DNA of 64,000 nt from the NCBI RefSeq assembly GCF_005405345.1, contig NZ_BJDW01000012.1, forward strand, positions 1 through 64,000, read 5' to 3'. Of the stretch, positions 1-6,779 are shown piece by piece. Under the pieces are notes generated by a model. That model saw only the letters and a program-made list of their open reading frames with translations, made no database searches and was not told the origin of the DNA. This DNA is from Enterococcus viikkiensis (GTDB lineage Bacteria > Bacillota > Bacilli > Lactobacillales > Enterococcaceae). A program made the position numbers and the translations under genes. Position 1 is the first letter of the stretch, and every line of letters begins with the position of its first letter.

Positions 1-97
1 CTTTGGTCAGAACTATTTTGAGTGTAGCACAAATGGCTTTTTTAGTTGTCTAGCTTAATTTTACAATCGGCGTTATTATAAAATTAACAGACACGAA

Positions 98-154
98 TTA
101 TCAAAACGGTTGTAAATTATCAAATGCGGTGATAAAATTTGCTTATCATGATAA
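98..154. promoter_or_regulatory. TTATCA/TGATAA operator array before the AbiE-like pair
   Basis: Hexamer TTATCA occurs at 98-103 and 117-122, its complement TGATAA at 130-135, and a perfect 12-bp palindrome TTATCATGATAA at 143-154, only 18 bases before the start codon at 173. AbiEi-type antitoxins are known to bind inverted repeats in their own promoters. That the winged-helix protein at 173-1168 binds here is inference from position and symmetry. Confidence 0.5.
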
Positions 155-172
155 AACGGTAGGTGAGTTAGA

Positions 173-1168
173 TTGAACGAAAAAAAAATCTATAAAGTAT
201 TTGAAAAGATTGCATTGCCAGTTCAACTAAAAAATGTAGTTGTTAATTTGCCTATAGCTTTTGAGTATCGATATGATTATCTAGAAATGACGATTTTAAA
301 TGAAAACAAACGATTTGTATTAGTTAAAGAAAAAAGGACAGGGTCGATTGAATCATTTATAAACCAGGCGGATAAAATAGGTGAAATTATCGGACAAAAG
401 ATTATTTTAGTATTTACGGAGATACCTGAAAAAACTAGAACATTATTGTTAAAAGCTCGAATTCCTTTTGTGGATTATAAGGGGAATTTGTTTATCCCGG
501 ATCTTGGAATGTCCCTTAAGAGAATTCAAAATATAGAGCTAGGCTTAAAAGATAAATTATCTCCTAGTGAACAAGCAGTACTTATAAGTATTTTACTTAG
601 AACAGGAAAAGGATTTACACCAAATGAAATAAGTGAAATAACCGGCGTGTCTATTCCGACCGTCTATCGAGGTTTAAAAAAATTTAGTTCGTTTAAATGG
701 ATTGAATCAGAATATGGAAGTTATTCGTTCTTACTTTCCAAAAATGACGTTTTTGAAAAAGCTGCTTCTTTTTTTACAAACCCTAAAAAGCAAAGTGTAT
801 ATTTGAAGCACAAAGATATTAATCAATTAAGTGAAATAGAGACAACCAATACTAGGTTAAAAGTTGCTGGACTACCGGCATTGAGTAGAATATCAAATTT
901 AGCAAATACCGAGGAAGTATATGCCACTTCACTAAAAGTGTTTAAGGAGTCAATTGAAGATTCAATAATGAGTAACAAGGAAGTATTTGAAGTGAATATT
1001 GGTAATAGGGTTGAACTAGAATTATGGAGTTATTCCCCATTTTCCCTTAGTAATGATCGATTCGTTGATCCAATATCGTTGTATTTTAGCCTTAAAGATA
1101 GCGATGATCCAAGGATTGAGATGGAACTGGATGAACTACTTTACAAAATAAAACAAAGTTTGGAGTAA
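173..1168 (+). CDS. Winged-helix regulator, probable antitoxin of an AbiE-like pair
   Basis: A 331-residue soluble protein with no signal peptide or membrane segment. Residues about 125-185 read as a winged helix-turn-helix, with the recognition-helix stretch EITGVSIPTVYRGLKKF. The N-terminal 120 residues look like an alpha/beta domain I cannot name. The start is TTG at 173, preceded by AGGTGAG at 161-167. A nucleotidyltransferase-fold gene begins 5 bases after its stop, which is the usual order for type IV AbiE-like toxin-antitoxin systems: DNA-binding antitoxin first, nucleotidyltransferase toxin second. The repeated TTATCA sites just upstream suggest autoregulation. The AbiEi assignment rests on architecture and neighbourhood, not on a clear family motif; a plain MarR-type regulator of the next gene is the alternative. 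Confidence 0.55.
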   Translation: MNEKKIYKVFEKIALPVQLKNVVVNLPIAFEYRYDYLEMTILNENKRFVLVKEKRTGSIESFINQADKIGEIIGQKIILVFTEIPEKTRTLLLKARIPFVDYKGNLFIPDLGMSLKRIQNIELGLKDKLSPSEQAVLISILLRTGKGFTPNEISEITGVSIPTVYRGLKKFSSFKWIESEYGSYSFLLSKNDVFEKAASFFTNPKKQSVYLKHKDINQLSEIETTNTRLKVAGLPALSRISNLANTEEVYATSLKVFKESIEDSIMSNKEVFEVNIGNRVELELWSYSPFSLSNDRFVDPISLYFSLKDSDDPRIEMELDELLYKIKQSLE

Positions 1169-1173
1169 TTGAG

Positions 1174-1923
1174 ATGCCGTTAAATAGTAATGAAAACTTT
1201 CTAGAAGCCTTTAAAGATTATTCGGATCGTTATGTGATAATTGGTGGTACCGCTACATCACTTGTTTTACATCAAAATGGATTGAATAGTCGTTCGACAA
1301 AAGATTATGACTTAGTGGTTATCGAAGAAAAGAAGGATTGGTTGTTTTATCAGGCATTTGTTGACTTTATTTATGCGGGTGGGTACACACCAAATAAAAT
1401 GGATGAGAAGGGAAAACTATATCGCTTTAAAACAGATAATCCAGATTATCCAGCAATTATAGAGCTATTTTGTGTAACGCCAAATTGGTTCAGTAGTACA
1501 TTAAGAACTGCTCCGGTACATTTTGATGAGGATATGAGTTTATCTGCACTATTACTTGATGAAGATTATTATGATCTTCTCGTAAAAGGAAAAATTATTG
1601 TAGATGGTTATTCAGTGCTGGATAGTAAATATCTTATTGTGTTTAAAGCAAAAGCCTGGTTGGACTTAACTAAAAAACGTGAACAGGGAACCATGCGAGT
1701 GGATAGTAGAAACATCAAAAAGCATTTAAACGATATAGCAAGACTATTAGGTTCTTTGAAAAATCTCGATTCGTTGCCCCTTAATGAACGTGTGCAAGAA
1801 GACATGCTGGAGTTCTTAGATGAATTACAGACACGAATAAATGAAATTCCTCAAAATGAGGATATTCCTTTTGATAAAACGCAGACATACGAGATGTTAA
1901 CTGTATTGTTGCAATCTAAATAA
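1174..1923 (+). CDS. AbiEii-like nucleotidyltransferase, probable toxin
   Basis: A 249-residue protein with the minimal nucleotidyltransferase signature: GGTATSL near residue 24, then RSTKDYDLVV near residue 40, giving the GG and paired acidic (D-x-D) residues of the DNA polymerase beta fold. The C-terminal half is helical (residues 165-245). AbiEii-type toxins use this fold to transfer nucleotides and arrest growth or abort phage infection; the actual substrate here is unknown. It starts 5 bases after the upstream gene, with GGAG at the end of that gene as ribosome site, so the two are co-transcribed and probably translationally coupled. About 130 bases of apparently non-coding DNA separate its stop from the IS element. 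The toxin role is inferred from family and pairing. Confidence 0.6.
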   Translation: MPLNSNENFLEAFKDYSDRYVIIGGTATSLVLHQNGLNSRSTKDYDLVVIEEKKDWLFYQAFVDFIYAGGYTPNKMDEKGKLYRFKTDNPDYPAIIELFCVTPNWFSSTLRTAPVHFDEDMSLSALLLDEDYYDLLVKGKIIVDGYSVLDSKYLIVFKAKAWLDLTKKREQGTMRVDSRNIKKHLNDIARLLGSLKNLDSLPLNERVQEDMLEFLDELQTRINEIPQNEDIPFDKTQTYEMLTVLLQSK

Positions 1924-2120
1924 TAATCCCACCCTCAAAGGATTTATTATAGCTTTAATTACTTTAAACTACTATGTAATCAAAAAGGAGTAATTTTATA
2001 CAGAAAAAATTGATATGAAGTCGATTTGTATCAGCATTTTATTAGTGGATAGGCTACAATTAACTAGACAGAAAAATTAAGGTGTGTAGACTAGAAGAAA
2101 ACATACCAGGAGGAATTTTT

Positions 2121-2411
2121 ATGTCTAAGAGAACACGAAGAACTTTTTCACAAGAATTCAAGCAACAAATCGTCAATCTTTACTTAGCTGGAAAGCCACG
2201 TGTAGAAATCATTCGAGAATATGAACTAACGGCTTCAGCATTTGACAAATGGGTAAAGCAATCTAAAACGAGTGGTTCATTCAAAGAAAAAGATAATCTT
2301 ACGCCTGAACAAAAAGAATTGTTAGAACTACGTAAAAGAAACCAGCAATTAGAAATGGAAAATGATATTTTAAAGCAAGCAGCGCTGATATGCGGACGAA
2401 GAGACAAGTAA
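2121..2411 (+). CDS. IS3-family transposase OrfA (helix-turn-helix and leucine zipper)
   Basis: A 96-residue protein starting at ATG 2121 behind CCAGGAGGAA. Residues 8-55 form the HTH_28/IS3 OrfA DNA-binding domain (RTFSQEFKQQIVNLYLAGK), and residues 70-92 form a leucine-zipper coiled coil (ELRKRNQQLEMENDILKQAA) used for multimerisation. The heptamer T-TTA-AAG at 2369-2375 is in the correct phase (X XXY YYZ) for a programmed -1 frameshift, after which the frame is open into orfB. The frameshift would give the OrfAB transposase; OrfA alone normally acts as a repressor. No mutation is visible. Confidence 0.85.
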   Translation: MSKRTRRTFSQEFKQQIVNLYLAGKPRVEIIREYELTASAFDKWVKQSKTSGSFKEKDNLTPEQKELLELRKRNQQLEMENDILKQAALICGRRDK

Positions 2412-3283
2412 TCGATGCGAATAAGCATCTTTACCCTATATCAGCGATGTGCAGAATATTAGGTCTATCACGTCAGTCCTATTATTATCAATCAAAACCA
2501 AAGAAAGACGAATCAGAACTTGAAGAAGTAGTCGCTGAAGAATTTATCCGCAGCCGAAAGGCCTACGGCTCAAGAAAAATAAAAAAAGCCTTATCAAAAC
2601 GAGGCATTCGGATCAGCCGACGAAAAATTAGTAGAATCATGAAAAATAGAGGATTAAAATCGAGCTATACTGTTGCTTATTTTAAAGTACATCATTCTAC
2701 TTGCAATGAAGCCAAAACGACAAACGTATTGAATCGTAAATTCTTAAGAGACAACCCATTAGAAGCGATCGTAACAGACTTGACTTATGTACGAGTCGGG
2801 AAAAAATGGAATTATGTCTGTTTCATTTTGGATCTGTTCAATCGAGAAATTCTCGGCTATTCTTGTGGAGAACATAAAGATGCCGTTCTAGTAAAAAAAG
2901 CATTTAGCCGTATCAAACAACCTCTGACAGAGGTTGAGATTTTTCATACTGATCGTGGAAAAGAGTTTGATAACCAAGCTATTGATGAATTATTAACAAC
3001 TTTTGACATCAATCGATCATTGAGTCATAAAGGCTGTCCTTTTGATAATGCCGTAGCTGAATCAACTTATAAGTCGTTGAAAGTAGAATTTGTCTATCAA
3101 TACACATTTGAAACCTTACAACAATTGGATTTGGAGTTATTTGACTATGTCAATTGGTGGAACCACCTTCGGTTGCACGGTACACTTGGCTACGAGACAC
3201 CGGTTGGTTACCGTAACCAGAGATTGGCGCAGCGAATCCTTGATAATGAGCTCGGATGTGCTAACGCTAGCGAGGCAGTCTAA
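2390..3283 (+). CDS. IS3-family transposase OrfB (DDE integrase catalytic part)
   Basis: A 297-residue reading frame holding an HTH_21 region (residues 30-90, AYGSRKIKKAL) and the rve integrase core. All three catalytic acids are visible: D in VTDLTYVRVG, D in FHTDRGKEF and E in NAVAESTYKSLK, with the usual 35-residue spacing between the last two. It overlaps orfA by 22 bases in the -1 frame and is most likely expressed as a fused OrfAB by frameshifting at 2369-2375 rather than from its own ATG at 2390, which lacks a good ribosome site. The frame is intact, so the element may be active. Confidence 0.85.
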   Translation: MRTKRQVIDANKHLYPISAMCRILGLSRQSYYYQSKPKKDESELEEVVAEEFIRSRKAYGSRKIKKALSKRGIRISRRKISRIMKNRGLKSSYTVAYFKVHHSTCNEAKTTNVLNRKFLRDNPLEAIVTDLTYVRVGKKWNYVCFILDLFNREILGYSCGEHKDAVLVKKAFSRIKQPLTEVEIFHTDRGKEFDNQAIDELLTTFDINRSLSHKGCPFDNAVAESTYKSLKVEFVYQYTFETLQQLDLELFDYVNWWNHLRLHGTLGYETPVGYRNQRLAQRILDNELGCANASEAV

Positions 3284-3441
3284 CTTTAACTGTTAGCTCC
3301 TGCTGAAGATCGTCACATCCGAGGAGGCTCATTGTCAAGGACAATCGGAATAGCATACGGAAAGAAGTTCTGCACCTTATAAAATTTGTCAAAAAAACTG
3401 TTGCCATTCCATAGTAAGCAACCTCTAAGGAGTCGTAGGGT

Positions 3442-3657
3442 ATGAATGATGACGAACATTATATAAAATACACCACGAAAATTGAGCGAGAAAAACTTCG
3501 AGATACTGCTTTGGCATACTCAGCATTAGATGCAGCAATGCCTTCCGAAGATACGATGAAATTAGTAGAAGAATATGTAGATGGAAATATTGAAATTATT
3601 GAGATATTAAAAATAGTCATTGAGAAATATCGCTCGTCTGAATTTGAACGCGAATGA
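3442..3657 (+). CDS. Small VbhA-like protein, possible orphan antitoxin
   Basis: A 71-residue acidic protein with AAGGAG nine bases before its ATG. The layout (helix with TALAYSALDAA, then a helix with LVEEYVDGNIEIIEILKIVIEKY) resembles VbhA-type antitoxins that inhibit Fic toxins. The inhibitory motif S/T-x-x-x-E-G/N is degenerate here: the best match reads Y-S-A-L-D-A. VbhA genes normally precede a fic gene, but none follows; the next intact gene is the integrase of the neighbouring island, and the only Fic gene in the window, 6.6 kb away, is a self-inhibited type that does not need VbhA. The IS ends 36 bases upstream and may have split an older operon. The family call is tentative. Confidence 0.4.
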   Translation: MNDDEHYIKYTTKIEREKLRDTALAYSALDAAMPSEDTMKLVEEYVDGNIEIIEILKIVIEKYRSSEFERE

Positions 3658-3769
3658 GATATGATGTTGTTCACGGTGACAGTAGATATTCCTAGGTACG
3701 ATATGTCAAATATAAATAATTGTTGATTTGTTATTTATGTTGAGTAGTCTTGTTCTGGTTTGCGTATTT

Positions 3770-3792
3770 TTTTGATGTACGTTTTGATGTGC
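3770..3792 (+). repeat. Tandem repeat TTTTGATGT(A/G)C, possible arm sites of island A
   Basis: TTTTGATGTAC at 3770-3780 and TTTTGATGTGC at 3782-3792 lie about 110 bases inside the left att repeat. They differ from the TTTGGTTAC repeats of the adjacent island, so they could be integrase arm sites for a different integrase encoded left of the window. This is inference. The rest of 3658-3899 shows no gene. Confidence 0.35.
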
Positions 3793-3899
3793 GAGTTGCT
3801 TGAAATCAGTTGAAATTGATTGATATAAAGATTTTTAAAAAATCTATAAAACCCTTTAGATTAAACGATAAACAATCAATTTGTGTTATTTATAAGCAA

Positions 3900-3970
3900 A
3901 ACCAGGTCTTAAGAAAGCACGTAAAGCATCTCAATTCTCAAAACGTTAATCGTTGTTATACCAACGATTT
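3900..3970 (+). repeat. rpsI: Attachment-site repeat: duplicated 3' end of rpsI (left copy)
   Basis: Read from 3902, the sequence encodes PGLKKARKASQFSKR and stop, which is the conserved C-terminus of ribosomal protein S9. Upstream bases do not continue the S9 reading frame, so this is only the 3' fragment. The 71 bases match 11941-12011 with 4 differences. It forms the junction between the left island and the integrase-bearing island: attR for the former and attL for the latter. Confidence 0.85.
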
Positions 3971-3972
3971 CA

Positions 3973-4006
3973 AGCACTTTCCATTCATTTGGAAGGTGCT
4001 TTTTTT
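3973..4006 (+). terminator. Rho-independent terminator after the left rpsI fragment
   Basis: Stem AGCACTTTCCA / TGGAAGGTGCT (one G-U pair) followed by seven T residues. Its position directly behind the S9 stop codon is that of the normal rpsI terminator, but its sequence differs from the one behind the right att copy, so it probably travelled with an element. Confidence 0.8.
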
Positions 4007-4008
4007 AT

Positions 4009-4031
4009 TTTGGTTACTAGTTTGGTTACGA
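4009..4031 (+). repeat. Integrase arm-type sites, left end of island B
   Basis: TTTGGTTAC occurs at 4009-4017 and again at 4021-4029, the second continuing GA. The same word recurs near the right end (11789-11837). Paired short repeats just inside both att sites are the expected layout for arm sites bound by the N-terminal domain of a tyrosine integrase. The function is inferred. Confidence 0.6.
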
Positions 4032-4040
4032 CTATTTTTC

Positions 4041-5228
4041 TCAACTTGTTTTTTGCCGGTAATCCTCCAAGTGCTTGACGGTTTCTTTCTGAACTTCTGG
4101 ATTTACATGTCCGTAAACATTTCGCGTAATCTCAGATGTTTCCGCATGACCGACTAGAGATTTTACAATTAAATCATCCACACCATTGTTTAAAAGGTCA
4201 CTGACAAAAGTATGTCGCAACCCGTGTGGTGTTATTTTGGAAAAGCCAAATTTCTTTGAAAGGGCATCAAGTTTATTGTTAAGGTAATCTGGATGCAAAG
4301 GTTGATTCAGTTCTCCCTTTTGAGTAGTATAGGTGAAAATAAATTGATCATCAGTTGGAAAAATATTGACTTGTTGAAGTTCATTAAATTGAACCTTTTT
4401 CCATTTTGCCAATAAATCAATGACGGAATCTGCTACTGGAATCGTTCGAAAACGATAGGAGTTTTTCATTCCTTTTACACGTTCGTATTTTCCGGTAGCT
4501 TTATTTTTCACCAATTTATGCATGAGGGAAATCGTCTTATTTTTGAAATCAATATCTGACCAGACCAAGGGATAAATTTCTCCTTTGGCTGCTCCTAATT
4601 GATAAACCAAAGAAAGTAACGTAAAGTCTCGCATCCCATATTCTTGTTTCATTAAAGTTAGCACTTGTTGGATGAGTTCCTTAGAATAGTACTTTTGCTG
4701 ACGTTTTTCTTCCTTTTTGTTCTTTAGGTCTGCATTTACAGGCATCTCCAACAAATCATAGGGATTCTTTTGGATATAGCCTTTCACTAGGGCATAGCGT
4801 AATACTTGTTTGGTGTAGGAGACACAGTGTTTATAGTTAGCATAAGGTTTAATGCCTTTTTCCTCATTGCCAAATGCCCACAAAATTTGAGTATCTTCTA
4901 ATAGGTCATAGGTAATCTTATTAATCGGAATCTCCCCTAAGTAGGGAAGAATTCTCTTCTCAAAGCAAGTCTTGGTCCGATCTAAAGTAGACTGCTCATG
5001 ATGTTGTGTAACTGTGTATTTCTTATCCCACCACATTTGGTAAGCCTCTTTGAATGTATAAGAACCTTTCTTCTTTTTCACTTCTCCTTTCAATTTTTTT
5101 AGTTTTGCTTCTGTTTCTAAAATCTCGGCTTCATGTTTGCTGTCCGCATAAGCCACGTATCGAGAAGCATCTGCCCCCATATAAACATTAACTTTATACG
5201 AGCCATTTTCCATTAGACTAATTGCCAT
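4041..5228 (-). CDS. int: Tyrosine-recombinase integrase of island B, with Box I Arg replaced by Ala
   Basis: A 395-residue protein with an N-terminal arm-binding AP2-like domain (residues 1-50), a SAM-like core-binding domain (60-160) and a C-terminal catalytic domain (180-390). HGLRHTF (about 336) and the tyrosine in RNVYGHV (about 370) are present, as is a GH dipeptide. The Box I motif, normally GxRxGE, reads LGAAKGEI, so the first catalytic arginine position (residue 214) is alanine; the codon at 4587-4589 reads GCC on the minus strand. This could mean a weakened or inactive integrase. The gene ends 70 bases from the att repeat and transcribes towards it, the standard position. The start at 5228 has AAAGGAAGAT upstream. 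Confidence 0.9.
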   Translation of the reverse strand: MAISLMENGSYKVNVYMGADASRYVAYADSKHEAEILETEAKLKKLKGEVKKKKGSYTFKEAYQMWWDKKYTVTQHHEQSTLDRTKTCFEKRILPYLGEIPINKITYDLLEDTQILWAFGNEEKGIKPYANYKHCVSYTKQVLRYALVKGYIQKNPYDLLEMPVNADLKNKKEEKRQQKYYSKELIQQVLTLMKQEYGMRDFTLLSLVYQLGAAKGEIYPLVWSDIDFKNKTISLMHKLVKNKATGKYERVKGMKNSYRFRTIPVADSVIDLLAKWKKVQFNELQQVNIFPTDDQFIFTYTTQKGELNQPLHPDYLNNKLDALSKKFGFSKITPHGLRHTFVSDLLNNGVDDLIVKSLVGHAETSEITRNVYGHVNPEVQKETVKHLEDYRQKTS

Positions 5229-5275
5229 TTCTATCTTCCTTTCAAAAATGGCATATCAGTATCACTACACACTCA

Positions 5276-5566
5276 TCATACAGCGCCTTGCTGTGCTTTG
5301 GAATACTCCCTTAGCCATTTATCGATCTCTTCTCGCTGGAATCGTACAACTCCCCAAAGATGTATCATGGGAAGCCCTGCATCAATCCATTTATCAAGCG
5401 TGTTGTTGGCGATACCTAAATACTCACAAGTTTCTTTTTTTGATAAATAGCGATTCTCTAAATGTACGGCTATTCGTGCGTTTCTCACTTCATCTACCAT
5501 TAAGGTATACATATATTCTCTTAAACTCGTCTCTTGATCAGGCGAAAGTGTAATTTCGACTGCCAT
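5276..5566 (-). CDS. Excisionase-like helix-turn-helix protein
   Basis: A 96-residue protein whose C-terminal half is a MerR-like winged helix of the HTH_17/excisionase class (YLSKKETCEYLGIANNTLDKWIDAGLPMIHLWGVVRFQREEIDKWL). Such proteins act as recombination directionality factors, bending DNA at the att arms so that the integrase excises the element. The ATG at 5566 is preferred over an upstream TTG at 5584 because GGAGGT lies 10 bases before it. It is transcribed with the integrase, 47 bases upstream of it, and divergently from the XRE regulator, with three palindromic operator candidates between. Direct control of the integrase operon by the XRE protein is inferred. Confidence 0.7.
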   Translation of the reverse strand: MAVEITLSPDQETSLREYMYTLMVDEVRNARIAVHLENRYLSKKETCEYLGIANNTLDKWIDAGLPMIHLWGVVRFQREEIDKWLREYSKAQQGAV

Positions 5567-5634
5567 TGATTGATCTACCTCCAATCTAGAAGTAAAAAGA
5601 AGAAAGGTACTATTCAGTTTTCAAAGGGCGTGCC

Positions 5635-5720
5635 AAAAGTACTTATAAAAGTACTTTTGTATATCGTACGCCTAATCCAGTAGAATGTCAACAAAATAAA
5701 GTTCGAAAATAAGTACTTTT
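5635..5720. promoter_or_regulatory. Three AAGTACTT palindromes in a divergent promoter region
   Basis: AAAAGTACTT at 5635-5644, the perfect palindrome AAAAGTACTTTT at 5647-5658, and AAGTACTTTT at 5711-5720. They lie between the excisionase/integrase operon (minus) and the XRE regulator gene (plus), a layout like a lambda-type switch with one repressor reading several sites. Binding by the XRE protein is inferred. Confidence 0.65.
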
Positions 5721-5784
5721 ATATTTCGATTATTAAGAAAATTTGATATGATGAAACTAGAAAACTATCGGAGTGATGAGGATT

Positions 5785-6597
5785 ATGAAAGTCGATCAAC
5801 AAAGAGTAGCAAAAAAAATCCGTGAAATAAGGACGGATTTAGGCTACAGTATGGCTCAGTTTGGTGAGCTAATCAGTAATTCTCCCAAAACCACAGTTAA
5901 TAATTGGGAGCGAGGGATTAATTTACCTAAAGAAGACAAACTCAAAAAAATCGCCTTATTGGGTAAGACGACTGTAGAAGAGCTATTGTATGGTTCGCCA
6001 GAAGAAGTACTGACAAACTTGTTAAAGGATCATTTTCAGTTACAAGTGAATCCAGCATTCTTACAGCAAATGTTGGCGTTCTTAAAACAGCAAAAAGTGG
6101 ATGTCTATGATGAAATGACGATTATGGAATTTCTGCAAGGAATTATGGATTCAGGTATGTTAGTGGAGAGAAATGATCCGTATCTAACATATTCCAAAGT
6201 TGAGGGAACCGAGTCACTTTATACTGCGGCCGCAGCCAATGACCCAGAGGATCCATCGCCACGTTATTATGCCTATGTAGACGTTAAGAACAACCGAGTC
6301 CATTTGTTACCCTATACATTTGCGAAGCGACAAAAGTATCTATATCACAATTTACCGGACTTAACGAATCAGGTAACGATTGACTTCTTTACCCGAGCCT
6401 TTCCGCTGTTGGGGATTGATTTAGAGAAGTCGAAAATTGTTTATTATGGAATTGAGAAAATGAAGGAATCATTGAATATTGAAGAGTATAGATATAATGA
6501 TTCTTTTAATATTTACGATTGCTTTAAAACTGAAGTTGACTTATTTGAACAATTCAAAGATGAAGCAAAAAAAATCGCCTTTTTCATTAAGGGATAG
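5785..6597 (+). CDS. XRE-family regulator, probable island repressor
   Basis: A 270-residue protein with an N-terminal HTH_3 domain (residues 4-62, including MAQFGELISNSPKTTVNNWERG) and a C-terminal region of about 200 residues I do not recognise, with an aromatic-rich stretch (RYYAYVDVKNNRVHLLPYTF). ATG at 5785 is chosen because GGAG at 5770-5773 stands 11 bases upstream; the GTG at 5773 would overlap that site. It is divergent from the excisionase/integrase genes across the three AAGTACTT palindromes, so it probably represses excision and its own synthesis. There is no ImmA/IrrE-type protease next to it and no RecA-cleavage motif that I can see, so the inducing signal is unknown. Confidence 0.7.
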   Translation: MKVDQQRVAKKIREIRTDLGYSMAQFGELISNSPKTTVNNWERGINLPKEDKLKKIALLGKTTVEELLYGSPEEVLTNLLKDHFQLQVNPAFLQQMLAFLKQQKVDVYDEMTIMEFLQGIMDSGMLVERNDPYLTYSKVEGTESLYTAAAANDPEDPSPRYYAYVDVKNNRVHLLPYTFAKRQKYLYHNLPDLTNQVTIDFFTRAFPLLGIDLEKSKIVYYGIEKMKESLNIEEYRYNDSFNIYDCFKTEVDLFEQFKDEAKKIAFFIKG

Positions 6598-6706
6598 ATT
6601 TAGATAATTTAGCTTTTTAGATAGTAAGTACAATAAGTAAGGATTGTTCGAATAATCTTTCAATGGAAAAAAAAATATCGTAAAATAGGGTCATCTTAAT
6701 ATAGCA

Positions 6707-6729
6707 CAAACTTACAAAAAGTAAGTTTG
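6707..6729. promoter_or_regulatory. Perfect 9-bp inverted repeat upstream of the methyltransferase gene
   Basis: CAAACTTAC (6707-6715), a 5-base spacer, then GTAAGTTTG (6721-6729). It ends 50 bases before the start codon and close to an AT-rich stretch that could hold the -10 box. No T tract follows, so it is more likely an operator than a terminator. Methyltransferase autoregulation is one possibility; this is inference. Confidence 0.45.
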
Positions 6730-6779
6730 CGTATTGTAAATAAAATGTATATTATTTTAAGTTGAGATAAAAAAGTGGG

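Larger units (their letters stand above)
2052..3405 (+). mobile_element. IS3-family insertion sequence, apparently intact
   Basis: The element has two overlapping reading frames, orfA and orfB, in the -1 relationship typical of the IS3 family. Imperfect terminal inverted repeats are visible: GGCTACAATTAACTAGACA starting at 2052 against the complement of the sequence ending GACAAA..GTTGCC at 3405 (shared pattern GGC-ACA-TT-GACA). I see no convincing 3-base target duplication, so the ends may be off by one or two bases. It sits in the island between the AbiE-like pair and the VbhA-like gene. The orfA resembles IS981-like elements by recollection. Confidence 0.75.

Noticed and set aside
2041-3410. 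3-bp target-site duplication of the IS element
   Set aside because: The flanking triplets I can define (ATA and ATT, or GAT and TTC) do not match, so no duplication is claimed.
3810-4157. Plus-strand frame of 115 residues across the left att repeat
   Set aside because: It reads the S9 fragment out of frame, crosses a terminator and runs antisense into the integrase end; hydrophobicity comes from T tracts.
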